From Acidobacteriaceae bacterium KBS 146 (GTDB taxonomy: Bacteria > Acidobacteriota > Terriglobia > Terriglobales > Acidobacteriaceae): a DNA stretch of 64,000 bases. Where the stretch lies: assembly GCA_000688615.1 (NCBI GenBank), contig JHVA01000001.1, positions 1,922,001 through 1,986,000 on the forward strand, written 5' to 3'. Of this stretch, positions 49,103 to 58,000 are shown in pieces (position 1 is the first letter of the stretch; the number at the start of each line of letters is the position of its first letter). The translations under genes and the position numbers were made by a program. A model generated the notes under the pieces. That model saw only the letters and a list, made by a program, of their open reading frames with translations, was not told the DNA's origin and ran no database searches.

Positions 49103-49567
49103 ATGAAGTTATCGCACTACGATGACGAAGGGCAGGCCCACATGGTGGATGTGGGCGCAAAGACCGCTACCCGCCGCGAAGCGAAAGCAAGAGCGTTTGT
49201 CGAGCTATCGCAAGAGGCACTCTCCGCGCTGCCTGACAATCCGAAGGGAAACCCCCTTGAGGTCGCACGATTTGCTGGGATTCAAGCGGCCAAACAGACG
49301 GCCTCGCTGATTCCGATGTGCCATCCCCTGGCTCTCAGCTTCGTCGACGTTACGGCGAAGGTGGTTGCGGGCGGTGTAGCGATTGAGACAACCGCAGCGA
49401 CCGTGGCAGGAACCGGAGTCGAGATGGAAGCGATGACTGCAGCGTCGATTGCGGCTCTTACGGTGTATGACATGACAAAGGCGCTGGACAAAGGAATTCG
49501 CATTCGAGAGATTGAGTTGATAAGCAAGACCGGCGGCAAGAGCGGAGAGTGGCGAAGAGGCCTGTAA
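49103..49567 (+). CDS. moaC: Cyclic pyranopterin monophosphate synthase
   Basis: 154 residues. MoaC works with MoaA to convert GTP to cyclic pyranopterin monophosphate, the first molybdenum cofactor intermediate. The motifs MVDVGAKTATRREAKARA, LIPMCHPLALSFVDV and GVEMEAMTAASIAALTVYDM plus KALDKGIRI and SKTGGKSG are the family signature. moaA is not in the window. The 107 bases after its stop, before the convergent membrane protein gene, contain a small CTTCGA/TCGAAG palindrome but no gene. Confidence 0.95.
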   Translation: MKLSHYDDEGQAHMVDVGAKTATRREAKARAFVELSQEALSALPDNPKGNPLEVARFAGIQAAKQTASLIPMCHPLALSFVDVTAKVVAGGVAIETTAATVAGTGVEMEAMTAASIAALTVYDMTKALDKGIRIREIELISKTGGKSGEWRRGL

Positions 49568-49674
49568 CGCCAAGCGAAAGCTGGTAGCCGCCTCCCGCGA
49601 TCGAGGCTGCTTCGACTTCGCTTCGAAGTGCAAGATGTCTGGCAACTGATGTAGACAACAAGGAATTCGGACGT

Positions 49675-50616
49675 TCACTTTAGACCTAGAAATGCGCTCT
49701 TTGCCGGCATCTCAGAAGCCTTCCAACGGCGCACAATCTCATACACAATCACACTCGTATAGGTCACCGTGACCCACAGCAGCACCTCTTCAATCGGAAG
49801 TTCATCCCAGGCGAGGATGCGGATGCCAAGCATCTGTTCGCTGCGAAAGTTCCACCATCCATAAGGCAGCGCCAGCGTTACCTCCCAAAGCAGGCTCGTC
49901 AGCAACATCATGAACATCGTCAGGCTCACCGCGCGCCAGTTGATGACCGGGCAGGCGGCGGGAAACAGTGCGGCCGAAGGAAGCAGTGCCACCACCACCA
50001 GAAAGACAAAGTAACCGGGAAACACTCCCGGCGGGCTAGCGAAGATTCTCTGAAACAAAATTGCAGCAACGATCAGCGCAACTCCCAGCACTGTCGACGC
50101 TGGATGGAAGCGCAACAGGCGCTCAAATGAGATTCTCCTCTCCAGCGGAACGCTGTAAGCGGCCAGCCAATATTCATCGAACCAGATGTACAGCAGCACC
50201 ACAGTAATGAAGCCTGTCAGGTAGAAGAGATACTCTTCCATCGGAACCGGCCCGCCCAGCGCGGGGCTGGCGATTCTCAGCGTTGCCTCCGGATTCGGAA
50301 AGCGGAAGAAGTACCTTGCAAAAAAGAAATCTAATCCCGCACCCAGCGGAAAGAGCAGGCCGATCGTCCACCCGAAGGACTTCTTTGAGATCTTCAATCC
50401 CTCCTGAGGAAGAAACCAGAACGCAATCGCTGCCGAGGGCACGAGAAACAGAAGCAGGCTGACGGTGTAGCCATACCGCGAGGCCGCGTGCGGAATGTCG
50501 CTTCGAACGGCGTTCTCGCGCGCCGTGTGCAGCGCAAGGCCAGCCGGGATCGCCACGATCGCCAGCATACCCAGGGTCACACGCACTGCGCTTACGGAAG
50601 CTTTTTCTCTGCCCAT
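49675..50616 (-). CDS. Membrane protein with lycopene cyclase-type PxEE motifs
   Basis: 313 residues with about eight hydrophobic helices. Two similar segments, GGPVPMEEYLFYLTGF (PMEE at 125-128) and DELPIEEVLLWVTVTYTS (PIEE at 274-277), match the heterodimeric/fused lycopene cyclase domain (CrtYcd/CarR type), in which each half carries this acidic motif in the active site. The protein could therefore be a fused carotenoid cyclase. No phytoene synthase or desaturase lies nearby, so the carotenoid role is inference; a related isoprenoid cyclase is possible. It is convergent with moaC. Confidence 0.65.
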   Translation of the reverse strand: MGREKASVSAVRVTLGMLAIVAIPAGLALHTARENAVRSDIPHAASRYGYTVSLLLFLVPSAAIAFWFLPQEGLKISKKSFGWTIGLLFPLGAGLDFFFARYFFRFPNPEATLRIASPALGGPVPMEEYLFYLTGFITVVLLYIWFDEYWLAAYSVPLERRISFERLLRFHPASTVLGVALIVAAILFQRIFASPPGVFPGYFVFLVVVALLPSAALFPAACPVINWRAVSLTMFMMLLTSLLWEVTLALPYGWWNFRSEQMLGIRILAWDELPIEEVLLWVTVTYTSVIVYEIVRRWKASEMPAKSAFLGLK

Positions 50617-50708
50617 CCGGCAGCATTACACCTGAAATACATCGCTGAAACAACGCATATTTTCGATCGCACGGCGCGTCGCTGGGTGCCTCTGACAGAG
50701 ATCCCCGG

Positions 50709-52028
50709 CTATGCGCCTACAGAACTAGGCTTGCGATCTTTGCCGCCACCGCGCAGGAAGTCCGGAAACTTCTGTGGCGCACTTCCCGCGGCCACGCTTG
50801 TGATACTCAAAGGTCCTACGCTCGACCATAAGGCAGCGTCGTACACATCCATATCCGGCGCCTGGCCATTGCGGAAGCGTTCCAGCAGACGATAGAGCAT
50901 GATGAAGTCCATGCCACCATGGCCGCCCAGCTTCTTTCCAATCTCGCCCATACGCGTCCATAGCGGATGCTCGAACTCTTTGAATCCATCCAGCGATTCC
51001 CACTTCTCGCCGCCTCTCTGACCATCGAAGTAAATGCGCGGCGGATAGTCCATAAACAGACCCTTGGTTCCTGCGATCGTATTGACGCGGCTGTAGACCA
51101 TCGGATTCGAAGTATCGTGTTTCACCGTGATCGTGCGGCCCATACTTGTTTTGATCAGAGAGATGTTGAAGTCACCTTCTTTATAGCGCTCCTGCCATTT
51201 GGGATCACCGACAGGAACATGTTCCTTGCGGTACTCGCTGAAGCCCCGCTCGATGGTGCTCATGGAGACGAGATGGCTGAAGGAGTCTCCACGATTGATC
51301 TCCATATAGTTGGCGACCGGTCCAAGCCCATGGGTCGGATAGAGATTGCCGTTTCGCAGCGTATGTTCCTTACGCCGCCAAAGCCCCTCACCCTTGTTGC
51401 CGAAGAGCTCTTCCCGTAGATCGTGAAGATAGGCTCCTTCGCCCCACAACAGGTCGCCGAATCTTCCTGCCTGCGCCATGCGAAGCACCAGGGTTTCGTT
51501 GTAGCCGTAACAGCAGTTTTCCAGCATCATGCAATGGCGGCGAGTCTTCTCGCTGACGTGCACGATCTGCCAGCACTCTTCCAGAGTGCGTACACCGGGT
51601 ACCTCAATGCAAACGTGCTTGCCGTGCTCCATCGCAGCGATGGCCATTGGGGCATGCCACGTCCATGGAGTGGCGACGAGCACGAGGTCAACATCGTCGC
51701 GCTGCACCATCCGTTCGTAGTCATGGTCGCCATGCGTGTACAGCTCGGGTGAAGATTGACCGGCATCGGTAATCATCTTCTGCGCACGCTTTGCATGGTC
51801 CTCATCCATATCGCAGATCGCGACTACCTTGCCCTCAGCTGCCAGCACATTTTTGAGGAGGCTGGTGCCACGTCCCCCAACGCCGATAAAAGCAACCCGG
51901 GGATCCTTCCGCTCGTAGGGCACATCCACCATCGAGTGAAGCATCGCTGGGGCCTTGGTCTGCGATACAGCAGCCTGCGCCGCGCTTGCTGCTCCGAGTG
52001 CCACGAACTTACGCCGAGAGATATCCAA
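50709..52028 (-). CDS. Gfo/Idh/MocA-fold protein of GH109 type, Tat-exported
   Basis: 439 residues from a TTG start with GGAGG five bases upstream. The N-terminus ISRRKFVALGAASAAQAAVS is a twin-arginine signal. The Rossmann motif is VAFIGVGGRGTSLLKNVL and the sugar-site landmarks include TPWTWHAPMAIAAMEHGKHV and YPTHGLGPVANYMEIN. These features fit glycoside hydrolase family 109 (alpha-N-acetylgalactosaminidase type), which uses bound NAD+ in the reaction. The substrate may be an N-acetylated sugar of plant, fungal or host glycans, but this is inference. Confidence 0.82.
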   Translation of the reverse strand: MDISRRKFVALGAASAAQAAVSQTKAPAMLHSMVDVPYERKDPRVAFIGVGGRGTSLLKNVLAAEGKVVAICDMDEDHAKRAQKMITDAGQSSPELYTHGDHDYERMVQRDDVDLVLVATPWTWHAPMAIAAMEHGKHVCIEVPGVRTLEECWQIVHVSEKTRRHCMMLENCCYGYNETLVLRMAQAGRFGDLLWGEGAYLHDLREELFGNKGEGLWRRKEHTLRNGNLYPTHGLGPVANYMEINRGDSFSHLVSMSTIERGFSEYRKEHVPVGDPKWQERYKEGDFNISLIKTSMGRTITVKHDTSNPMVYSRVNTIAGTKGLFMDYPPRIYFDGQRGGEKWESLDGFKEFEHPLWTRMGEIGKKLGGHGGMDFIMLYRLLERFRNGQAPDMDVYDAALWSSVGPLSITSVAAGSAPQKFPDFLRGGGKDRKPSSVGA

Positions 52029-52363
52029 TGCTTCCTCCGAACATCTTTGAGATCACGAACAAAACTTTGTTGCGGCTTAACTCTGTTAGTTTCGCCCCGC
52101 AGGCAGGTCTGCAAAACAGGGTTAAAACATCCTAAACGAAAAAAAAGGTAACAAAAGAAAAGCATGTTGGGTTAGGAAACTAGATGTGTCCCATACGGCG
52201 AGAGATTTGAGAGATCACTTTGTAAGGCCATTTCTTAGAGTTAGTTTGCGAAAACACCCTGCGACGGAAGGGGGATCCTTCGTTGACGCACCCGTCACAA
52301 AATCCAGCCCGGATGGTTCATCCAGCCTCGTCTCAATGTCTCCGCAGCGTATCTTTCATCCAT
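52029..52363. other. AT-richer divergent intergenic region
   Basis: 335 bases between the GH109-type gene (minus) and the DUF4188 gene (plus). No gene is credible here. The region contains an 8-A run near 52139 and several AAAG/TTTG tracts, a palindrome described separately, and no recognisable riboswitch. It should hold two promoters. Confidence 0.4.
52058..52071. promoter_or_regulatory. Palindromic candidate operator upstream of the GH109-type gene
   Basis: AACAAA and TTTGTT arms around a two-base centre make a 14-base inverted repeat 30 bases upstream of the TTG start. Its size and position suit a dimeric repressor such as a LacI or GntR family protein, but no regulator gene is adjacent and the site may be chance in this AT-rich stretch. 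Confidence 0.35.
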
Positions 52364-52840
52364 ATGGCCACCCTCTACAAAGGCCGATACATCTCACGTC
52401 TTGACGGTCCATTTGTCATATTTCTGATCGGCTTCCGCATCAACCGATTGCTCGCGGTGAGCAAATGGCTTCCGGTCGCACGAGCGATGAGTCCAATGCT
52501 TCGAGAGCTCTACGCCAATCCTTCATTGGGTTTCCTCTCAGCTGAAACCTGTCTCGCCTGGCGTGGGCTCACGATGATCCAGTACTGGCGCAGCTTCGAG
52601 CAGCTTCTCGCCTACGCACAGGCCCGCGACGCGCGGCACCTGCCGGCGTGGAAGGCGTTCAATCAGAGTGCTGGAAACGCGGACGGCTCGGTTGGCATCT
52701 GGCACGAAACCTATAAGGTTGAGGCCGGACATTCGGAATGCATTTACGCGAATATGCCCCGGTATGGTCTTGCCGTCGCCGGTTCCCATGAGCCAGCGAC
52801 GGGGCACCTGCGCGATGCACAGACCCGCATGAAGCCTTGA
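52364..52840 (+). CDS. DUF4188 domain protein
   Basis: 158 residues from the ATG at 52364 (MATLYKGRYISRLDGPFVIF); upstream codons are open but not family-like. The sequence GFRINRLLAVSKWLPVARAM, MIQYWRSFEQLLAYAQARDA and GIWHETYKVEAGHSECIYAN matches DUF4188, a family with a ferredoxin-like (monooxygenase-like) fold of unknown activity. No clear ribosome binding site is seen. It is convergent with the Dph6-like gene (9 bases between stops). Confidence 0.75.
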   Translation: MATLYKGRYISRLDGPFVIFLIGFRINRLLAVSKWLPVARAMSPMLRELYANPSLGFLSAETCLAWRGLTMIQYWRSFEQLLAYAQARDARHLPAWKAFNQSAGNADGSVGIWHETYKVEAGHSECIYANMPRYGLAVAGSHEPATGHLRDAQTRMKP

Positions 52841-52849
52841 TATTTTCCG

Positions 52850-53524
52850 TTACTCCGACAGCAGATCGGCATAGCAGAATCCGTCTCGCTCCACCAGCTC
52901 CCCAACCCTCACCTCAATCTCATGTCGAAACATCGGCCCGGAGTACGTAAAGGTGTGGAACTCGCCGTTTTCGCCACAGAGGTCGACGCCAGCTGGTAAC
53001 TGCCTCAAAAATTCTGCGTCCCACTCGCGGCCTGCGAAATCCGCAGGAACTTTTCGCGGGTCTACGCAGGTCACTCGCGCCTTTACACCCGCTGTGAGCA
53101 TCTCTCTCGCCAACGCATCCGTGGGGATCCCCCAGATCGGGAACACCGGTTCCAGGCCCGTTCCAGCTAATTTCTCCTCCCGGTACGCTCGGATGTCTTC
53201 AAGAAACAGGTCGCCGAAGGCGATCCCTGCAAAGCCGTCCCGCACCGCCCGCCCGCACACTGCGGCCATCCTCACCTCATACTCCTGGTTGGAGCACGGG
53301 AAAGGGAGCGGGACCTTCCAAAGCGGAAGGTCAGCCGCCGAGGCCTGCAACTCCAGCAATTCTTCGCGGAAGCCATGGATCGCAACCCTGCCGAACTGCT
53401 CATTCAACGTCGTCAGGAGTCCACCGACTTCGTAGTTATCGCGAAAACTATCCAGATTTCGCAGCACGTGCAGGCTCCACGCGGAGTCCTTGCCTCCGCT
53501 CCAGCTCAGCAAAATTTTCTTCAT
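52850..53524 (-). CDS. Dph6-like ATP pyrophosphatase (DUF71)
   Basis: 224 residues. The PP-loop is LLSWSGGKDSAWSLHVL near the N-terminus, with later GIAFGDLFLEDIRAYREE and GENGEFHTFTYSGPMF, the diphthine-ammonia ligase family signature. In eukaryotes and archaea this enzyme makes diphthamide on EF-2. Bacteria have no diphthamide, so the bacterial member must amidate or otherwise activate another substrate, which is not known. No partner gene gives a hint. Confidence 0.82.
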   Translation of the reverse strand: MKKILLSWSGGKDSAWSLHVLRNLDSFRDNYEVGGLLTTLNEQFGRVAIHGFREELLELQASAADLPLWKVPLPFPCSNQEYEVRMAAVCGRAVRDGFAGIAFGDLFLEDIRAYREEKLAGTGLEPVFPIWGIPTDALAREMLTAGVKARVTCVDPRKVPADFAGREWDAEFLRQLPAGVDLCGENGEFHTFTYSGPMFRHEIEVRVGELVERDGFCYADLLSE

Positions 53525-53635
53525 TCCGCTATGACAGCATGAATTGGAGGCAGTCGTGAAATCATGCGATCGGGGCTCGACGGCTAGATTTGCCGGATGG
53601 CAGACAAATTAACTGCTTGTGCAGGCGCGGTCCAA

Positions 53636-53701
53636 AAGTAAATAATCTACTTCAAAGTAAAGATTCATTGAACTTCAAGGCTGACTTAGGATTCGTCAGC
53701 C
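53636..53701. promoter_or_regulatory. Cluster of short inverted repeats upstream of the zinc-ribbon gene
   Basis: AAGTA, TACTT and AAGTA follow each other at 53636-53659 with spacings of 7 and 2 bases, and a separate hairpin-like pair GGCTGAC / GTCAGCC spans 53679-53701. The repeats lie 50 to 115 bases upstream of a small gene and could be binding sites or part of a leader. This rests only on symmetry. Confidence 0.3.
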
Positions 53702-53749
53702 GAGAAGCTATGCACTATCTGGTTTCAAATTTCTGCTGAGGTCTGTAGC

Positions 53750-53980
53750 GTGAATTCTAATCTGGCTGTTCCAACGACTGTTGATATCGACCCTCGGATG
53801 AGTACCCGGCGTTCCCTTCCCTTCTCTGCCGTCATGTGTAAACAGTGCGGGAACTTTCACACCTTGAGAGCTCATCGCAAGACGCTGCTGCAGCGACTTT
53901 TCTGGACTCGTCTGGGATACTACCCATGGAAGTGCCTCGACTGCTCGCACCGCTTTCTCTCAAAGAACCGCGGTCGATAA
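53750..53980 (+). CDS. Small zinc-ribbon protein
   Basis: 76 residues from a GTG start (GAGG upstream). Two CxxC pairs, Cys30/Cys33 (VMCKQCGNFH) and Cys62/Cys65 (WKCLDCSHRF), form a likely zinc ribbon around a basic helix (RAHRKTLLQRLFWTRLG). The spacing and basic residues would suit nucleic acid or protein binding. I do not recognise a named family. The cysteine pattern makes it more likely real than chance. Confidence 0.6.
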   Translation: MNSNLAVPTTVDIDPRMSTRRSLPFSAVMCKQCGNFHTLRAHRKTLLQRLFWTRLGYYPWKCLDCSHRFLSKNRGR

Positions 53981-54056
53981 CAGCTAAGATGGAAGGTCTG
54001 TGAATTCGCGTCCAATTCTCCTGAGACGGGTCTAACTTGCAGGAGATGAATAGACG

Positions 54057-54356
54057 ATGAAGACTTTTTTCCCTGTTGCTGTCTTTGCCCTGCTTCTTGG
54101 CGCAACGACAATACAGGCCCAGGCCCCTTATCCTCGCGTCGCACCGCCGCCACCACCGACGGAGGTCGTCCCGGCCGTTCCTGCGGCCCATCCAAACTGG
54201 GCGTGGCGCCCCGGATACTACCGCTGGCATGAAGGCAAATATCTGTGGGTTCCCGGGGCCTACACGGCTCCTCCGCACGTAGGGTACCGCTGGTATCCGG
54301 GTCGCTGGCGGCAGACCCAGCACGGATGGGTCTGGGTGGAAGGCCGCTGGCGCTGA
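54057..54356 (+). CDS. Exported YXWQ-type repeat protein
   Basis: 99 residues. A signal peptide (MKTFFPVAVFALLLGATTIQ, cleaved after AQA) is followed by a proline-rich linker and short aromatic repeats: WAWRPGYYRWHEGKYLWVPG, YRWYPGRWRQ and GWVWVEGRWR. Such Trp/Tyr-rich repeats occur in a family of small bacterial exported proteins (YXWQ or BcpO-like). The job is unknown; envelope or sugar binding is a guess. An AGGAG lies ten bases upstream of the ATG. Confidence 0.75.
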   Translation: MKTFFPVAVFALLLGATTIQAQAPYPRVAPPPPPTEVVPAVPAAHPNWAWRPGYYRWHEGKYLWVPGAYTAPPHVGYRWYPGRWRQTQHGWVWVEGRWR

Positions 54357-54417
54357 CGGCGATATGGGGAGAGCGGAGATTTCGATTTTCGCGTATTGGC
54401 CAAGCTATCATCAACCT

Positions 54418-54999
54418 ATGACTGCTGAAGCGCGTGCCAAAAAGATTAAAGTTCTTATCTTCGACGTAGATGGAGTTCTCACCGACGGTCAGATCTTTGT
54501 CATTCCAGGTTCAGATGGCAAAGGGATTGAGTCCAAGGGATTTGCGGCCCATGACGGTCTGGGTATCACCTTAGGCCGGCTTGGTGGCCTGCGTATCGGA
54601 ATCATCACCAAGCGTAACTCGCAGACGGTTGCCATCCGGGCGCGTGACCTCAAGCTGGAGTTCGTTTACCAGGGTCAAGCCCACAAGATGAATGCGATCC
54701 GCGAGATTCTGCAGAAGACCGGATACTCCATCGACGAGCTTTCCTACGTAGGTGACGACATCATCGATCTTCCAGTGATGCGGCAGTGCGGCCTTTCCAT
54801 CGCCACGGCAAACGCTCGGCAGCAGGTAAAAACCGTCGCGCATTACATCACCCCGAATCCCGGCGGCATGGGGGCAGGCCGCGACGCTATCGACTTTATC
54901 CTCTCGGCCCAGGGAACTCTGGACAAGGTTATCGAGCAATATTTGGATGAGGATAACCAAGCGGCGGAGATTGCGGATGTTGGCGTGGGAAATATGTAA
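54418..54999 (+). CDS. kdsC: 3-deoxy-D-manno-octulosonate 8-phosphate phosphatase
   Basis: 193 residues from the ATG at 54418. A HAD-superfamily phosphatase that makes free Kdo. Motif I is LIFDVDGVLTDG (nucleophile and acid Asp), motif II IITKRNS (the Thr/Ser-type position), motif III Lys in HKMNAIREIL, and motif IV YVGDDIIDLPVM. The short cap-less C0 form fits the tetrameric KdsC. The Kdo it releases would be used by WaaA at 40342-41637. The C-terminal tail is somewhat longer than average. An 18-codon earlier start is possible. Confidence 0.9.
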   Translation: MTAEARAKKIKVLIFDVDGVLTDGQIFVIPGSDGKGIESKGFAAHDGLGITLGRLGGLRIGIITKRNSQTVAIRARDLKLEFVYQGQAHKMNAIREILQKTGYSIDELSYVGDDIIDLPVMRQCGLSIATANARQQVKTVAHYITPNPGGMGAGRDAIDFILSAQGTLDKVIEQYLDEDNQAAEIADVGVGNM

Positions 55000-55089
55000 C
55001 TTTTCCACGCCAAAGCAGACTTTTGAGCCGACCAGCCCAGCTAAGTTGTTGGCGAACAAAGATCGAATAGATTCGCGCTAGAATAGCGC

Positions 55090-58000
55090 ATGCCTGCGGT
55101 CGCCGAAGCGCTTGAGATTCCGATGTCCCTCGCATGGGCACACCCGGTCACGGCGGAGTGGTTTCTTCGCCGGTTCGGCTCGCCGACCGAGCCACAGCAG
55201 GAGGGCTGGCCCAGCATTCTTGCCGGCAACGCCACCCTGATCTCGGCACCGACTGGCAGCGGAAAGACGCTGGCGGCTTTTCTGGTCTGCATCGACAAAT
55301 TGTTGCGCGATGCCATCGGTGGAATGCTCCCTCCGGCAACGCAGGTCGTGTATGTCAGTCCGCTCAAGGCGCTTTCGAACGATGTTCAGAAGAATCTTGA
55401 TCAGCCGCTGCGCGAGATCCAGCAACTGGCGCTTGAGCGTGGCTATCTTTCGACAGAGATTCGAACCGGGGTGCGGACCGGCGACACGCTGCCAAAAGAG
55501 CGTGCCGCCATGCTGCGGAATCCTCCACACATTCTCGTCACCACGCCGGAATCGCTCTACATCCTCTTAACCGCGGGCAAATCGCGGGAGCACCTGCGGC
55601 GCGTCCAGACGGTCATCGTGGATGAGATTCATGCGGTCGCAGATGACAAGCGCGGCGCTCATCTGTCGCTCTCGCTGGAGCGGTTGGACGCATTGGTCTG
55701 TGGCGAAAACAGGTTAACTCCGGGCGCTTTTCTCACAGGACTTCCCGCGCCCCCGCAGCGAATCGGACTTTCGGCGACCCAGAACCCGATCGAGCTGGTT
55801 GCTGATTTTCTGACGGGGGTTCATCCAGAACGACCGAGAGCAACCATCGTTCAGGTGGGTCAGCGACGTCAACTCGATCTGGCCATTGAAGTTCCCTCCG
55901 ACGAGTTGAGCGCGGTACTTACCACGAAGATGTGGGAGGAGATCTTCGATAAGCTCGCCGCGTACACGCAATCGCACCGTTCAACGCTGGTCTTCGTCAA
56001 CACTCGACGTCTGGTGGAGAAGATAGCCTTTTCCCTCACTGAGCGCATCGGTGCAGAAAACGTTGCAGCACATCACGGCTCGCTTTCGCGCAGCCTTCGC
56101 CTCGACGCCGAGCAACGGTTGAAGAGTGGCCAGATCAAAATATTGGTCGCCACAGCCTCACTGGAGCTGGGAATCGATATCGGCGATGTGGATCTCGTAT
56201 GCCAGATCGCCACGACCCGCTCGGTGAGCGTGGCGATGCAGCGCGTTGGACGCGCGGGCCACTGGCGCGGGGCTATCCCGAAGGGAAGATTCTTTGCGAC
56301 TACCCGTGACGACCTGATGGAGCAGGCTGCCCTTGTGCATTCGATGCGCGTGGGCTTGCTCGATCAGCTTGAAGTCCCGGCAGAGCCCATCGATGTTCTG
56401 ATGCAGCAGATTGTGGCCTCCTGCGGGGCCGAGCCCTGGGATGAGGACCTTCTATATTCCATCGTCACCAGGGCGTGGCCTTATCGCGATCTGACGCGAG
56501 CTCGTTTCGATGAGATCGTTTCCCTGCTTACTTCGGGGATCGAGTCAAGCCGCGGGCGGTATGGCGCTTATCTGTCACGTGATGGAATCCATCGTCAGCT
56601 TCATCCGCGACGCGGCGCGCGCATGATTGCGATCTCCAATGGAGGGGCCATTCCAGAGACGAATCTCTATGCTGTGGTCCTGCAGCCAGAGGGTGTCCAG
56701 ATCGCTACGCTGGATGAGCATTTCGCCGTTGATTCCTCTCCCGGAGACGTCGTCCTGCTTGGAAATTCAAGCTGGCGCATCCAGCGGGTTGAAGCCATCG
56801 GTCGTGTCCTTGTGGAAGATGCTCACGGGGCTCCTCCGAGTCTTCCCTTCTGGGAAGGAGAGGCTCCGCAACGTACGGTAGTGCTTTCAACCGGGGTGAG
56901 TGAGCTGCGCGAACAGATCGCCCGATTGACGGCGAACGTATCTGCTGGCTACATCGCTCCTGCCGATCCGGAGGTTGCAGGCGCGATTGCATGGCTGATG
57001 GAGAACTGTGGCGTTTGCGCCGCAGGTGCCCGGCAGCTGGTGGAATACGTCGTCATGGGACGTGCCGTTCTCGGAGCTGTTCCGTCGAAGGCGACCATCA
57101 TCGCCGAACGATTCTTTGATGAGGGCGGAGGCATGCAGCTAATCCTGCATGCGCCTTTCGGTGGGAGAATCAACAAGGCATGGGGACTCGCGTTGCGAAA
57201 GCGCTTCTGTCGAGGATTCAACTTCGAGCTGCAGGCCGCCGCAACAGATAACGGCATCAACATTTCGCTGGCAGAGCAACACAGTTTTCCGCTTGCGGAT
57301 GTCTTTCAATTTCTGACTGAGCACACAGCCCGCGAGCTTCTGGAACAGGCATCTCTAGCCTCTCCAATCTTCAAGACAAGATGGCGCTGGGCAGCAAACA
57401 GGAGTCTGCAGCTTCTTCGTTTTTCCAAAGGCAAGCGTGTTGCTCCTCAGATTCAGCGGACGCGTTCGGAAGATCTGCTGGCGAGCGTGTTTCCGCAGGC
57501 AGCTGCCTGTTTTGAAAATATCGAAGGCGACATCCAGATTCCTGAGCATCCCCTGGTCGATGAGGTGATGAAAGATGTCCTGGGCGAAGCAATGGATCTC
57601 GAAGGATTGATCGCGGTACTTCGAGGGATTGCCGATGGCAGCATTCGTTGCCTCGCCGTGGATACACCGGTTCCATCACAGTTCGCGCATGAGTTGCTGA
57701 ACGCCAATCCATACGCATTTCTGGACGAAGCGGGCCTGGAAGAACGCCGGGCGCGTGCTATCTCTCTGTCTCGCACCTTGCCCGCAAGTGTGATCGAAGA
57801 AGCGGGCCGCCTCGATCCCGAAGCCATCGATCAGGTGCGGAAAGAGTGCTGGCCGGATCTCCGGGATGAGCACGAGCTTCATGATCTGCTCTACTCTCTG
57901 GTTGCCTTGCCACTCGATTTCTTCGCGGGGCGGAAAGAGGCGCAGCATTGGCAGGTGTTGTACGACCGGCTGCATCACTCTGGTCGCGTTCAGGCAGTGG

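Noticed and set aside
49605..49630. CTTCGA/TCGAAG palindrome after moaC as a terminator or repeat copy
   Set aside because: The stem is six base pairs and no T run follows; similarity to the repeat at 43766 is too weak to call a second copy.
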